A stretch of DNA of 32,320 nt from an uncultured Flavobacteriaceae bacterium (GCA_947488345.1 CANKZQ010000008.1:1-32320); one strand, 5' to 3'; shown: positions 16,454 through 25,373, counted from the stretch's first letter. Notes: a model not told the origin generated them from the sequence alone. A program made the numbers and translations.

Positions 16454-18667
16454 TTAATTTTTAATATTCTCTTCTGTGGCAATGGTATTTTCAGAACCTC
16501 CTAAATGCTGATCGATAAAAGCAGTCATTTTAGTAAATAAATGCAAACGAGTATTGTCGCCTTTTCGGATACCGTGCGCGCGATCAGGGTAGACAAATAG
16601 ATCGAATTGTTTATTGGCTTCCACCAAGGCATTAATCATTCTAGTCGTATTTTGTACATGCACATTATCATCACCAGTTCCGTGCACAAGCAAGTAGGCT
16701 CCTTTTAATTTATCAACATGATTTATAGGCGAATTATCATCATAACCACTGGCATTTTCTTGTGGTGTTTGCATATATCTTTCGGTATAAACAGTATCGT
16801 AAAAACGCCATGAAGTAACGGGTGCGACGGCAATAGCCATTTTAAAAACATCAGCCCCTTTCGTAAGAGCTAGAGAAGACATGTATCCGCCGTAACTCCA
16901 ACCCCAAATCCCGATTCTATTCTTATCTATATACGGCAGTGCGCCCAATTTTTTTGCTGCATCTATTTGATCTTGGGTTTCATATTTTCCTAGTTCTTTA
17001 TAAGTCACCTTTTTAAAATCACGACCTTTTAATCCAGTACCGCGACCATCTACACAGGCAATAATATATCCTTTTTGAGCTAATAGCTGAAACCAATAGT
17101 CATTGCCTCCGCCCCAGCGATTCGCTACCTGTTGAGATCCAGGACCAGAATATTGATGCATAAATAAGGGATACTTCTTATTTGGATCAAAATTACTTGG
17201 TTTTATCATCCAAGCATTGAATTCACCATTTTCGGTTTTGACTGTAAAGAATTCTTTTTTCGCAGTTTTGAAGTCATTCAGTTTTTCTGAAAGGGCTTGA
17301 TTATTTTTTATTTCTTTTAATTGCTTACCTGATTTTGCAGCATTCAACGTGTAAATATTTGGCGTATTTGCACTTGAAAACGTATTTACATAGTAGTTGA
17401 AGCTGTTGCTAAATGCAGCACTATTGGTGCCCGTATTAGAACTTAATCGTTGTTTGTTTTTACCATTTAATTTTATCGAATAGACAGATCTATTAATCGA
17501 GCCATCTTCGGTAGATTGATAAAAAATACGTTTTGTTTTAGCATCATAACCATAGTAATTCGTGATTTCCCAAGTGCCTTTTGTTACTTGATTCTTAAGT
17601 TTACCTGCGGCATCATAATGATAAATATGATTGAATCCGTCTTTTTCGCTTGTCCAAATAAAACTATTATCTTTTAAAAAAGTAAGGTTGTCGGTAATGT
17701 CTACGTAAGCGGCATCTTTTTCGTTTAAGACAACAAAAGAATCTAGGGTTGCGCCATCGACAAAGAGTAAATTCAAATTATTTTGATGACGATTAAGCGT
17801 GGTGACCGCAAGAGCGTTCGAATTGTTGGTCCATTGAATTCTTGGGATATAATACTGCGCTTTTTCACCTAAATTGACTTGTGCAGCTTTTTTAGTGGTT
17901 AAATTGAAGATGTGTAATGAAACTAAGGCATTTTTTTCACCAGCCTTAGGATATTTGAAAACTTGCTGTGTTGGATACAAAGAACTACCATACATATCCA
18001 TTGAAAATTCAGGAACTTCAGTTTCATCGAAACGTAAAAAAGCGAGTTTGTCAGAATTTTTATTCCAGTCAAATGCTCTTACAAAAGCGAACTCTTCTTC
18101 ATAGACCCAGTCGGTAATACCATTGATTACTTTATTTTTTTCGCCATCAAAAGTTACTTGAACGGTTCCATTATTAATCAGGTTTTTCACGTATAAATTA
18201 TTGTTGTACGTGTATGCAACTTTGTTTCCATCTGGAGAAAATCTAGGCTCTTGAATTTTATGCTGAGAGATTTGTTGTAAATTTTTCGAAGCAATATCAT
18301 AAACGTAGTAGATCCCTTTTGATGAATGACGATAGATTTTTTCGGAATCGGTTCCTAAAATTAGTTTGGTTTCCGAGGCATCGAATGTATAACTTTCAAA
18401 ATGAGCAATTCCTTCTAAATTTTTACTATCAACGATGGAAGCAACTTTTTCTAAGGTTTTATAATCATATTTATCTAAGCTTGTATTTTTACTTTCTTCA
18501 TCTGTGTTTAGAATCGTATAATAATCTCCAATGTTCATCGAGTGAAAAGAATTTAATCTTTCTGTTTTAAACGTATTGTTAGACCAAATATCTTCTAGTG
18601 TAATATCATTTTTTTGTGCGTGAATTGTTGCTGTAAAAGCAATGAAAACAAGGATTAATTTTTTCAT
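16454..18667 (-). CDS. Dipeptidyl peptidase IV (S9B serine peptidase), secreted
   Basis: A 737-residue enzyme from the ATG at 18667. An in-frame ATG at 18733 would add 22 residues in front of a clear signal peptide (MKKLILVFIAFTATIHAQ), so I reject it. After the signal comes the eight-bladed beta-propeller, with VYEEEF, whose E191 and E192 match the Glu pair of human DPP4 that binds the free N-terminus, and with DETEVPEF and YPKAG also as in DPP4. The C-terminal alpha/beta hydrolase has S591 (GWSYGG), D666 (GTGDDNVH) and H698 (AHGIR). The 32-residue Asp-His spacing is the same as in human DPP4. It releases N-terminal dipeptides with Pro or Ala at position two, probably in the periplasm. It is the first gene of an operon with a POT importer. 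Very confident. Confidence 0.95.
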   Translation of the reverse strand: MKKLILVFIAFTATIHAQKNDITLEDIWSNNTFKTERLNSFHSMNIGDYYTILNTDEESKNTSLDKYDYKTLEKVASIVDSKNLEGIAHFESYTFDASETKLILGTDSEKIYRHSSKGIYYVYDIASKNLQQISQHKIQEPRFSPDGNKVAYTYNNNLYVKNLINNGTVQVTFDGEKNKVINGITDWVYEEEFAFVRAFDWNKNSDKLAFLRFDETEVPEFSMDMYGSSLYPTQQVFKYPKAGEKNALVSLHIFNLTTKKAAQVNLGEKAQYYIPRIQWTNNSNALAVTTLNRHQNNLNLLFVDGATLDSFVVLNEKDAAYVDITDNLTFLKDNSFIWTSEKDGFNHIYHYDAAGKLKNQVTKGTWEITNYYGYDAKTKRIFYQSTEDGSINRSVYSIKLNGKNKQRLSSNTGTNSAAFSNSFNYYVNTFSSANTPNIYTLNAAKSGKQLKEIKNNQALSEKLNDFKTAKKEFFTVKTENGEFNAWMIKPSNFDPNKKYPLFMHQYSGPGSQQVANRWGGGNDYWFQLLAQKGYIIACVDGRGTGLKGRDFKKVTYKELGKYETQDQIDAAKKLGALPYIDKNRIGIWGWSYGGYMSSLALTKGADVFKMAIAVAPVTSWRFYDTVYTERYMQTPQENASGYDDNSPINHVDKLKGAYLLVHGTGDDNVHVQNTTRMINALVEANKQFDLFVYPDRAHGIRKGDNTRLHLFTKMTAFIDQHLGGSENTIATEENIKN

Positions 18668-18837
18668 ATGATTTCTATGATAAGATGTTCTTACGAAATT
18701 GAGCAGATTTAGCCAGTAAATATGACAATTCAATAAAAGTTTGCCAAGTTTACGGAAAATTCATCAAAAATCAATCCAAAAATCGTATAAACTGGACTGG
18801 AGTTTGAATCAATAGTAATGAGGTTTTTCAGATTTAG

Positions 18838-18845
18838 TATCTTTG
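18838..18845 (+). promoter_or_regulatory. Promoter -7 box (TATCTTTG) of HMG-CoA reductase
   Basis: A perfect TAnnTTTG -7 element lies 24 bases before the start codon at 18870. No TTG is found at the expected distance upstream, so the -33 element is weak or absent. The box faces away from the divergent DPP IV gene. Confidence 0.4.
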
Positions 18846-18869
18846 GATTTCTTACTAAAGTGATAATTA

Positions 18870-20147
18870 ATGACCAAAATCATATCTGGCTTTTCTAAGT
18901 TCACAAAACAAGAAAAGATAAATTGGATAGCAAGTACTTTTTTTACTCATGGAGACGAAGCCATAAGTATTTTACAAAAATACTGGAATGACGACCAAGG
19001 CTTACAGCAGTTGCATGATGAGTTTATTGAAAATACGGTTTCCAATTTTTATGTGCCTTACGGAGTTGCTCCTAACTTTATAATCAATGGCAAAACATAC
19101 GCCATTCCGATGGCGGTAGAAGAGAGCTCTGTTGTAGCGGCAGCATCACTGGTGGCTAAGTTTTGGAGTTCACGAGGAGGGTTCAATGCGACAGTAATTT
19201 CTACCACCAAAATTGGGCAAGTTCACTTTATGTATGAAGGTGATTTTACCGAGTTGAACGCCTATTTTCAAGATGTTCGATCCGAATTATTTCGTGCCAC
19301 CGAGACGATCACGAAGAATATGCGGAAGCGAGGAGGAGGTATTTTGAATATGGAGCTTAGAAATAAAAGTGATAAGCTCGATAATTACTATCAAATTCAT
19401 GTTACTTTCGAAACCAAGGATAGTATGGGTGCCAACTTTATAAATTCTTGTTTGGAGGCCATTGCACATCGATTTAAAAAAGAAGGAATCGAAATTGTCA
19501 TGAGTATTCTATCCAATTATATTCCTGAATGTTTGGTGAGAGCTGAGGTTAGTTGCACGCTTGACGAATTAGGAGATAATGGCGCTGAATTTGCTCGAAA
19601 GTTTCAGCAAGCTGTTCAAATCGCCAATGTCGAACCGCACCGGGCGGTCACCCATAACAAAGGTATTATGAATGGCATCGATGCTGTTGTATTGGCCACT
19701 GGAAATGATTTTAGAGCTATTGAAGCTGGGGCGCACGCTTTTGCGGCGAAGAATGGGCAATATCAGAGTTTGACACATTGTGAAATTCATAACAATGTAT
19801 TTAAATTTTGGATTGAAATTCCGTTAGCGCTTGGAACCGTAGGCGGCTTGACAGCATTGCATCCCTTGGCTAAACTGTCATTAGAGTTATTGCAAAAACC
19901 TTCGGCAAAAGAGTTAATGCAAATTGTTGCGGTCGCCGGATTAGCGCAAAATTTTGCTGCCTTGAGGGCTTTGGTCACTACTGGGATACAAGAAGGGCAT
20001 ATGAAAATGCATTTACAAAATATCTTAAATCAATTAGGCGCTTCTGAAAATGAGAAACAACAATTAATTATGTATTTCAACAAACGCCCTGTGAGTCATA
20101 GTGGCGTTGTAGAAGCCTTTGAAAAGATGAAGTCTCAGAAAATTTAA
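18870..20147 (+). CDS. mvaA: Hydroxymethylglutaryl-CoA reductase, class II
   Basis: A 425-residue cytoplasmic enzyme that converts HMG-CoA to mevalonate (or the reverse in degradative members). The class II catalytic set, aligned from memory to the Pseudomonas mevalonii enzyme, is complete: E84 (IPMAVEESS), K264 (THNKGIMNG), D280 (LATGND) and H377 (GHMKMH). The dinucleotide-binding segment DSMGANF is at about 184-190. Flavobacteria make isoprenoids through mevalonate, so here it is most likely biosynthetic, and the GYDIA-type kinase gene at 22510-23442 supports this. A TAnnTTTG box precedes the gene. It is followed after 15 bases by a small unrecognised gene, probably co-transcribed. NADH or NADPH preference cannot be read from the sequence with confidence. 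Confidence 0.95.
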   Translation: MTKIISGFSKFTKQEKINWIASTFFTHGDEAISILQKYWNDDQGLQQLHDEFIENTVSNFYVPYGVAPNFIINGKTYAIPMAVEESSVVAAASLVAKFWSSRGGFNATVISTTKIGQVHFMYEGDFTELNAYFQDVRSELFRATETITKNMRKRGGGILNMELRNKSDKLDNYYQIHVTFETKDSMGANFINSCLEAIAHRFKKEGIEIVMSILSNYIPECLVRAEVSCTLDELGDNGAEFARKFQQAVQIANVEPHRAVTHNKGIMNGIDAVVLATGNDFRAIEAGAHAFAAKNGQYQSLTHCEIHNNVFKFWIEIPLALGTVGGLTALHPLAKLSLELLQKPSAKELMQIVAVAGLAQNFAALRALVTTGIQEGHMKMHLQNILNQLGASENEKQQLIMYFNKRPVSHSGVVEAFEKMKSQKI

Positions 20148-20162
20148 TTCATAATTTGTAAG

Positions 20163-20540
20163 ATGGAGTTATCAGCTGTACCGAGTAAAAGAAAGAAATA
20201 TTTGAATGAAATTGGAAAATTACTGGCTCACAAGCATGGCAAAAAAAAGTCATATAAGGTAAAAGCAATTCAATTGGCCTGTGATAAGTCGAAGTATGGC
20301 AACGATTTTGGCATTCACAATTTTCCTTGGATTGTTTGTGCTTTTTCGAATGAAAAAGAATTTAATTCATATTGTGAATCTATTGATTTGAAGGCAGATT
20401 ATGACGCCATGAGACGAATCATGTTGAAGGGAACCTCATATGAGAAAATACTTGATTCAACAGATTCGAGCGCCAAAGGTAAATTTGATTTGAATGATGT
20501 TTCAGTAGATAATCTCATAGACCCAAATACTATAGCATAA
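20163..20540 (+). CDS. Small basic hypothetical protein behind HMG-CoA reductase
   Basis: A 125-residue protein I do not recognise. The first 45 residues are very basic (KRKK, HKHGKKKSYK), the middle contains a NFPWIVCAF segment and two Cys, and the C-terminus is acidic and probably disordered. There is no signal peptide or membrane segment. It starts 15 bases after the HMG-CoA reductase stop, so it is likely in the same transcript. The codon use looks like its neighbours and no overlapping frame is a better gene, so I take it as real. The basic face could bind nucleic acid or membrane, but this is only a composition argument. Confidence 0.65.
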   Translation: MELSAVPSKRKKYLNEIGKLLAHKHGKKKSYKVKAIQLACDKSKYGNDFGIHNFPWIVCAFSNEKEFNSYCESIDLKADYDAMRRIMLKGTSYEKILDSTDSSAKGKFDLNDVSVDNLIDPNTIA

Positions 20541-20629
20541 ATAAAGACGATTCTTTTTCGGATTATCTTTTCTTATTGCTTTATAAAAACATTCTATCTC
20601 ATTCCATAGGCTTTTAGATGCAAAGTTTC

Positions 20630-20637
20630 TATCTTTG
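20630..20637 (+). promoter_or_regulatory. Promoter -7 box (TATCTTTG) of superoxide dismutase
   Basis: A perfect TAnnTTTG element 37 bases before the start codon at 20675, in a 134-base intergenic gap. The -33 region reads GGCTTTT rather than TTG. I see no other operator in the gap. Confidence 0.4.
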
Positions 20638-20674
20638 AAAAACAAAGAAGTTTAATCTAAAAAATTATAAAATC

Positions 20675-21283
20675 ATGGCTTTTGAATTACCAGAATTAGG
20701 CTACGCATATGACGCCTTAGAACCACATATAGATGCAAGAACAATGGAAATTCACCATTCGAAGCACCATAATGGATATACAACTAAGTTAAATGCGGCG
20801 ATTGAAGGAACTGACCTTGCCGGAAAGTCGATAGAAGATATTCTAGGAAACTTAGATATGAATAACAAAGGTGTTAGAAATAACGGTGGCGGTTTTTACA
20901 ATCACAGTTTGTTTTGGTCTATTATGAACCCAGAAGATAAAGGGCGTTTATCAGGTCCGTTAAGAGATGCTGTTGAAGCTGCCTATGGATCTTTCGATGC
21001 ATTTAAAGATGCTTTTGCCAAGGCTGCTGCTACACAATTTGGTTCTGGTTGGGCATGGTTATGTGTTCATAAAGGCGGTAAAGTTGAGGTATGTTCAACT
21101 CCAAATCAAGACAATTCTTTAATGCCAGGTGTTGGCTGTGGAGGAACTCCAATTTTAGGAATTGATGTTTGGGAACATGCTTATTATTTGAATTATCAAA
21201 ACCGTAGACCAGATTATATCAATGCATTTTTTAATGTGATCAACTGGAACGAAGTAGAAAGACGTTACGACGCTGCTAAATAA
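20675..21283 (+). CDS. sodA: Superoxide dismutase, Mn-type Fe/Mn family
   Basis: A 202-residue cytoplasmic enzyme that dismutes superoxide to oxygen and peroxide. Metal ligands are H27, H77, D164 and H168 (DVWEHAYY). The metal-tuning Gln lies in the C-terminal domain (NQDNSLM, Q145), and the N-terminal position has Gly ([11 protein letters not shown]), which is the Mn-type pattern as in E. coli SodA rather than SodB. Cambialistic use of Fe cannot be ruled out. It has no signal peptide. It has its own promoter box, and it ends only 6 bases from the stop of the convergent flavoprotein gene. Confidence 0.95.
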   Translation: MAFELPELGYAYDALEPHIDARTMEIHHSKHHNGYTTKLNAAIEGTDLAGKSIEDILGNLDMNNKGVRNNGGGFYNHSLFWSIMNPEDKGRLSGPLRDAVEAAYGSFDAFKDAFAKAAATQFGSGWAWLCVHKGGKVEVCSTPNQDNSLMPGVGCGGTPILGIDVWEHAYYLNYQNRRPDYINAFFNVINWNEVERRYDAAK

Positions 21284-21289
21284 AGATTG

Positions 21290-22513
21290 TTATAGTGCAT
21301 TTTCGGCAATTGTTTTGCCAACAATATATCCGCCTGTCCAGGCATTTTGAAAATTAAAACCGCCTGTGACGGCATCAATATCTAAAACCTCTCCTGCAAA
21401 GAAGAGGTTTTTGTGTTTCTTACTCTCAAAACGCTTAAAATTAATTTCTTTAAGATCGACACCTCCGGCGGTCACGAACTCCTCTTTGAAGGTCGTTTTG
21501 CCGTTGGCATTAAAAATACTATTCGTGAGTTGATTGGTGAGATTGTCTAATTGTATATTAGAGAGATCGGCCCATCGTTGGTCTCGTTCAATTTCTGAGG
21601 CGAGTACAAGGTTTTCCCATAAACGTTTTGGAATTTCAGGAAACGGACTTTTTAAGAAGACTTGTTTTTTAGAGACTTTGGTTTTTATCCTTTTTAATTG
21701 TTCTAGAATGATATAGGGCGTTTGCGACAACCAATTCACAAGAACATTATATTGATAGTCTTTTTCTGCTAAATGCCGTGCGGCAAAGGCTGATAGTTTT
21801 AATACGGCTGGGCCACTAATTCCCCAGTGGGTTATGAGCAATGGGCCACTGCTTTCAAAAGCTGAATTAACAATGGAAACAGATGCGTTAGCGACAGATA
21901 CTCCTGGAATTTCCCGAATACGATTATCGTTTATTTTAAAGGTAAACAATGACGGAACAGGAGGAATAATACTATGGTTGAGCTGCACAGAGAGTAAGCT
22001 CCAAAATTTAGGGCTACTTCCTGCAGCAACGACTAGTATATCAGCAGTATATTCGTCGGTTTTGGTTGTGATTTTATACTGATCCTTTAGTTTAGAAATT
22101 GACGTTACATGCTGATTTAAATGTAACTTAACTCCAGCGTTTTCTGAAGCCTCCATGAAGCAATCAATAATGGTTTGAGACGAATTTGACACAGGAAAAA
22201 CACGATTGTCTGACTCAATTTTTAAGTCTATTCCACGATTTTCGAACCATTCCATCGTATCACCTGTCATGAATTGATGGAAAGGGCCCAACAATTCTTT
22301 TTTACCTCTTGGATAAAATTCGCAAAGTTCTTTAGGATCAAAACATGCATGTGTAACGTTACATCGGCCGCCTCCAGAAATTTTTACTTTTTGTAGTACA
22401 TTTTTACTTTTTTCGATAATGATTATCTCCAATTCGGGATTTAATTCAGCCGCCGTAATTGCAGTGAAAAAACCAGCCGCACCTCCACCAATAATCACAA
22501 CTCTTTTACTCAT
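21290..22513 (-). CDS. FAD-dependent flavoprotein, HI0933/BaiN (YhiN) family
   Basis: A 407-residue cytoplasmic flavoprotein. The N-terminal FAD Rossmann motif is IIGGGAAG at 7-14, followed by the family mark GGGRCNVT at 47-54. A second nucleotide motif, VVAAGS, lies near 165, and the C-terminal segment FFAGEVLDIDAVTGGFN closes the FAD site. Most members of this family have no proven reaction; the bile-acid enzyme BaiN is one studied relative. It overlaps the upstream GYDIA kinase by 4 bases (ATGA) and is the last gene of the panC cluster. It is convergent with sodA, leaving no clear terminator between them. Confidence 0.88.
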   Translation of the reverse strand: MSKRVVIIGGGAAGFFTAITAAELNPELEIIIIEKSKNVLQKVKISGGGRCNVTHACFDPKELCEFYPRGKKELLGPFHQFMTGDTMEWFENRGIDLKIESDNRVFPVSNSSQTIIDCFMEASENAGVKLHLNQHVTSISKLKDQYKITTKTDEYTADILVVAAGSSPKFWSLLSVQLNHSIIPPVPSLFTFKINDNRIREIPGVSVANASVSIVNSAFESSGPLLITHWGISGPAVLKLSAFAARHLAEKDYQYNVLVNWLSQTPYIILEQLKRIKTKVSKKQVFLKSPFPEIPKRLWENLVLASEIERDQRWADLSNIQLDNLTNQLTNSIFNANGKTTFKEEFVTAGGVDLKEINFKRFESKKHKNLFFAGEVLDIDAVTGGFNFQNAWTGGYIVGKTIAENAL

Positions 22514-23442
22514 AACAGCATGTCTTGATATTTTATAACTGTAGCAAAACCTTTCTGGTTGAAATACGACGTAGTGTCTTCGTTTCCTGTTGCTAATATA
22601 AAATCACCACCCCAAGCTCCCAAACTTTTTGTTTGACCAAAATAATCAGAGAATAATACCGACTGTACAGGTTCTTGTTTAATAATAGAGGCTATTAGCT
22701 GTTCATGTTCCACTACTAATTTTTCAAAATCATTGAGCTCTGAACAATTAATAAATGCTTCTGTGAGCGCCGATACTTCATCTGCAAAAGCACTAATATT
22801 ACCTTTGAATTTTTTGTACTTAGCAATACCTTCTCTACTATTTTGTTTTTTATTGAGATGCACAAAATATAACTGTTCTTTAAAATTTGGATCAAAGGTA
22901 GGTGCTTCTAATACAAAGGGTTTGTTTTCCTTTAATTGATATATAATTGGGGTGTTATGTTGAGCGCAAGCAATATCATACGCACTTCCCCCAAAGGTGT
23001 TAAATTGTAACTGAAAGGGGTCCACTTGAGCCCATTGCGCTATGTTGTTTATTAAGGTCGAAGAAGAACCTAGGCCCCAATCTCGAGCAAAAGTAAGTTC
23101 TGACTTTACATATGAACCTTCTCGGTTTGCAAGAAATGTAGGGTTCATTTTTTTTGCCTCTAAGAGAACCTTTTGTAGGTTTTCTGCTAAGGTATCATCA
23201 CCACCTTCTTCTTTTGCATCGAAAGTTGCACTCATTATTCTGAGTTTTGGTAGATCGAATACCACTTGTAACCAACGCTCATTTTTGAGCGTAAAACTTT
23301 CCCATACCAACTCCTGTTCTTGTATTGAAGAAACCACTAGGTTTTGTCCATATTTGGTGGGTACCGCTAGTGATTTCGCACCATCAAGTACTAGATATTC
23401 TCCAGTAATCAATAATTTTCCATTACTATAAAAAGAAGCCAT
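22510..23442 (-). CDS. GYDIA-family GHMP kinase, probable mevalonate-pathway kinase
   Basis: A 310-residue cytoplasmic small-molecule kinase. GHMP motif 1 is GKLLITGEYLVLDG at 8-21, the ATP-binding glycine loop is WGLGSSST at 122-129, the family mark (G)SAYDIACA lies at 152-160, and motif 3 is GAWGGDF near the C-terminus. The GYDIA family is restricted mainly to Bacteroidota and tends to occur with mevalonate genes; here HMG-CoA reductase lies about 2.4 kb away. By inference it phosphorylates mevalonate or phosphomevalonate, but homoserine-type substrates are not excluded. It starts 5 bases after the flippase-like gene and overlaps the flavoprotein gene by 4 bases, so it is translationally coupled on both sides. 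Confidence 0.88.
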   Translation of the reverse strand: MASFYSNGKLLITGEYLVLDGAKSLAVPTKYGQNLVVSSIQEQELVWESFTLKNERWLQVVFDLPKLRIMSATFDAKEEGGDDTLAENLQKVLLEAKKMNPTFLANREGSYVKSELTFARDWGLGSSSTLINNIAQWAQVDPFQLQFNTFGGSAYDIACAQHNTPIIYQLKENKPFVLEAPTFDPNFKEQLYFVHLNKKQNSREGIAKYKKFKGNISAFADEVSALTEAFINCSELNDFEKLVVEHEQLIASIIKQEPVQSVLFSDYFGQTKSLGAWGGDFILATGNEDTTSYFNQKGFATVIKYQDMLL

Positions 23443-23447
23443 AAGAA

Positions 23448-24419
23448 TTAGCTTTTACGTCGGTTATATATCGGTAGAAATAAAAATGACAACCCTCCGA
23501 AAACAATGATCATGATCGTTTGTGCGGTCCACATGATCCAGCCAAATGCGCGTGAAGGATTATCTTCTATATTGTATAAAATGAGAGCACTCGCTACGAA
23601 AACAGGATATACACCTAACCCTCCATTTGTAACAGCCATACTCAAAGCTCCGGCAACAAAGCCAACGATGACAGCTTCAAAAGGTAAATAGGTTGTTTCG
23701 GGTATCGCAAAAGTAACCGCATAAAACATGAGTACATACATCACCCAAATAAAAAGAGTATGAAAAATAAAAGGCCATTTTTTCTTCATTTTGAAGATGC
23801 TAATAGCTCCTTCTACTAAACCATTAATGAAAACTTTTACCTTTAATAAAAACCCTTTTTTTGCTCTCTGAATTAGCTTTATTAACACAAGCCCGATAAC
23901 TCCAAGTGCCACTAAAATGAGGATAGGAATCAATTTATTGGTGTCTTTATCCTTAAATAAATAGCTCTCAACAAAATCTGCTTGCAAAATAAATGCAAGC
24001 GTTATGATAATCAAGAGCATGATAACGTCAGCAATGCGTTCGGCAACTATAGTACCAAAGGCTTTCTCCAAAGGGATATTTTCATATTTTGAAATGGCAG
24101 AGGCACGGGCAATTTCTCCTGCCCTTGGAATCGCTAGATTGACAATATACGCAACGAGTACGGTCATGGTGCTGTTGGCGAATTTCGGTTTATAACCTAG
24201 GGGCTCCAATAAAAATTGCCAGCGGTATGCTCTGGAAAGGTGACTCAATGCTCCTATAAGTAATGAGAGACCGACCCACCAATAGTTTGCCGATTTGAAT
24301 GAATTAATAATCTCTGTTTTATCTTCGGGAGTAAGTCTCGATAGTAAATTCCAAATTAAACCAATACCAATAGAAATTGGAATAATGGTAAGCGCTATTT
24401 TTTTAAACTTTGAATTCAA
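23448..24419 (-). CDS. Flippase-like membrane protein (lysylphosphatidylglycerol synthase TM domain family)
   Basis: A 323-residue integral membrane protein with about eight hydrophobic segments. It shows the marks of the LPG_synthase_TM/UPF0104 family: SRAYRWQFLLEPLG near 68-81, NLAIPRAGEIARA near 94-106 and IVAERIADV near 124-132. It lacks the soluble aminoacyl-transferase domain of MprF, so it cannot make lysyl-PG and is best viewed as a possible lipid or glycolipid flippase. The lipid moved is unknown. It lies 31 bases after panC and 5 bases before the GYDIA kinase, in one operon. Confidence 0.85.
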   Translation of the reverse strand: MNSKFKKIALTIIPISIGIGLIWNLLSRLTPEDKTEIINSFKSANYWWVGLSLLIGALSHLSRAYRWQFLLEPLGYKPKFANSTMTVLVAYIVNLAIPRAGEIARASAISKYENIPLEKAFGTIVAERIADVIMLLIIITLAFILQADFVESYLFKDKDTNKLIPILILVALGVIGLVLIKLIQRAKKGFLLKVKVFINGLVEGAISIFKMKKKWPFIFHTLFIWVMYVLMFYAVTFAIPETTYLPFEAVIVGFVAGALSMAVTNGGLGVYPVFVASALILYNIEDNPSRAFGWIMWTAQTIMIIVFGGLSFLFLPIYNRRKS

Positions 24420-24450
24420 AAGTATCGAAGTAAATGGCTTGCAAAAGTAC

Positions 24451-25293
24451 TTAATTTAAAGCGATATTATCAATTAATCGAATCTTTCCAGCGAAGACTG
24501 CAATAAAACCTCTGTATTTGCTGCCTTTCCTTTTTCTTGAAATTGTTTTTAAGGTTTTAATATGGGCAATTTCGAAATATTCGAGCTCCAAATGTGGATG
24601 CTCGCGAAATTGCTGATGAACCCATTGATCTACTTTGGAGGCCGATTGCTTTTCGAACTTTAGTTTGGCTTCTTGAAGAGTTTTATAAATAAAAGGAGCT
24701 TCTTCTCGATGTCGTTGAGACAAACGTGCGTTTCGAGAGCTCATAGCCAATCCATCCTTTTCACGATGAATTTTACAGCCAACGATTTTAATTGGAATTT
24801 TATAGTTTGCTACCAATTTTTTAATAATCTGAAGTTGCTGAAAATCCTTTTCACCAAAATAAGCATTAGTTGGTGCTACAATTTCGAACAATCTCTTGAC
24901 GATGGTTCCCACTCCATCAAAATGCCCTGCCCTGAATTTTCCTTCCATGGCGTGTTCTAACCCTCCAAAGGTATATTTTGTAGAGCGAATATTTCTTTGA
25001 TAAATATCGTCAGCCGAAGGCGCATAAAGAAAATCACAATTAATTCCTTTAAGAAGTGATGTGTCTTGTTCGAGTGTTCGGGGATATTTTTTAAGGTCTT
25101 CTTTGTTGTCGAATTGTGTTGGGTTTACGAAAATACTCACAACAACCAAATCATTCGCACGTTGTGCTTCTTTGATGAGAGATAAATGACCTTCATGTAA
25201 GGCTCCCATGGTTGGAACAAAACCAATAGTGTGACTTTTTCTTTTGTCAGATAAAGCATTTTTTAGTGACTGAGTTGTGAGGCAAACAAGCAT
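24451..25293 (-). CDS. panC: Pantothenate synthetase
   Basis: A 280-residue cytoplasmic enzyme that joins pantoate and beta-alanine with ATP to give pantothenate, the precursor of coenzyme A. Nucleotidyltransferase motifs: PTMGALHEGH at 27-36 (HxGH class), FVNPTQF near 57, YFGEKDFQQL near 145 and the KMSKS-like LAMSSRN near 178. The usual length is about 280, so it is complete. It is first in a four-gene minus-strand operon (panC, flippase-like, GYDIA kinase, flavoprotein). The beta-alanine enzyme gene panD, often next to panC, is not in this window. Confidence 0.95.
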   Translation of the reverse strand: MLVCLTTQSLKNALSDKRKSHTIGFVPTMGALHEGHLSLIKEAQRANDLVVVSIFVNPTQFDNKEDLKKYPRTLEQDTSLLKGINCDFLYAPSADDIYQRNIRSTKYTFGGLEHAMEGKFRAGHFDGVGTIVKRLFEIVAPTNAYFGEKDFQQLQIIKKLVANYKIPIKIVGCKIHREKDGLAMSSRNARLSQRHREEAPFIYKTLQEAKLKFEKQSASKVDQWVHQQFREHPHLELEYFEIAHIKTLKTISRKRKGSKYRGFIAVFAGKIRLIDNIALN

Positions 25294-25365
25294 GAAATAA
25301 TGTTAAGAATTTTGTTAAAAGCGTGTAAACATACTATTTTAAGTTTAAATCTACTTAAATTTTTG

Positions 25366-25373
25366 TAATTTTG
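25366..25373 (+). promoter_or_regulatory. Promoter -7 box (TAATTTTG) of the glgA-like/DUF4270/glmS operon
   Basis: A perfect TAnnTTTG box 24 bases before the ATG at 25398, which drives three plus-strand genes. Its position means that a TTG at 25371, in frame with the gene, lies inside the promoter and cannot be the start codon. The -33 element is weak (TTTAAA at the expected place). Confidence 0.45.

Noticed and set aside
18668-18733. Upstream in-frame ATG that would extend dipeptidyl peptidase IV by 22 residues
   Set aside because: It would put a non-signal segment before a clear signal peptide that starts at 18667.
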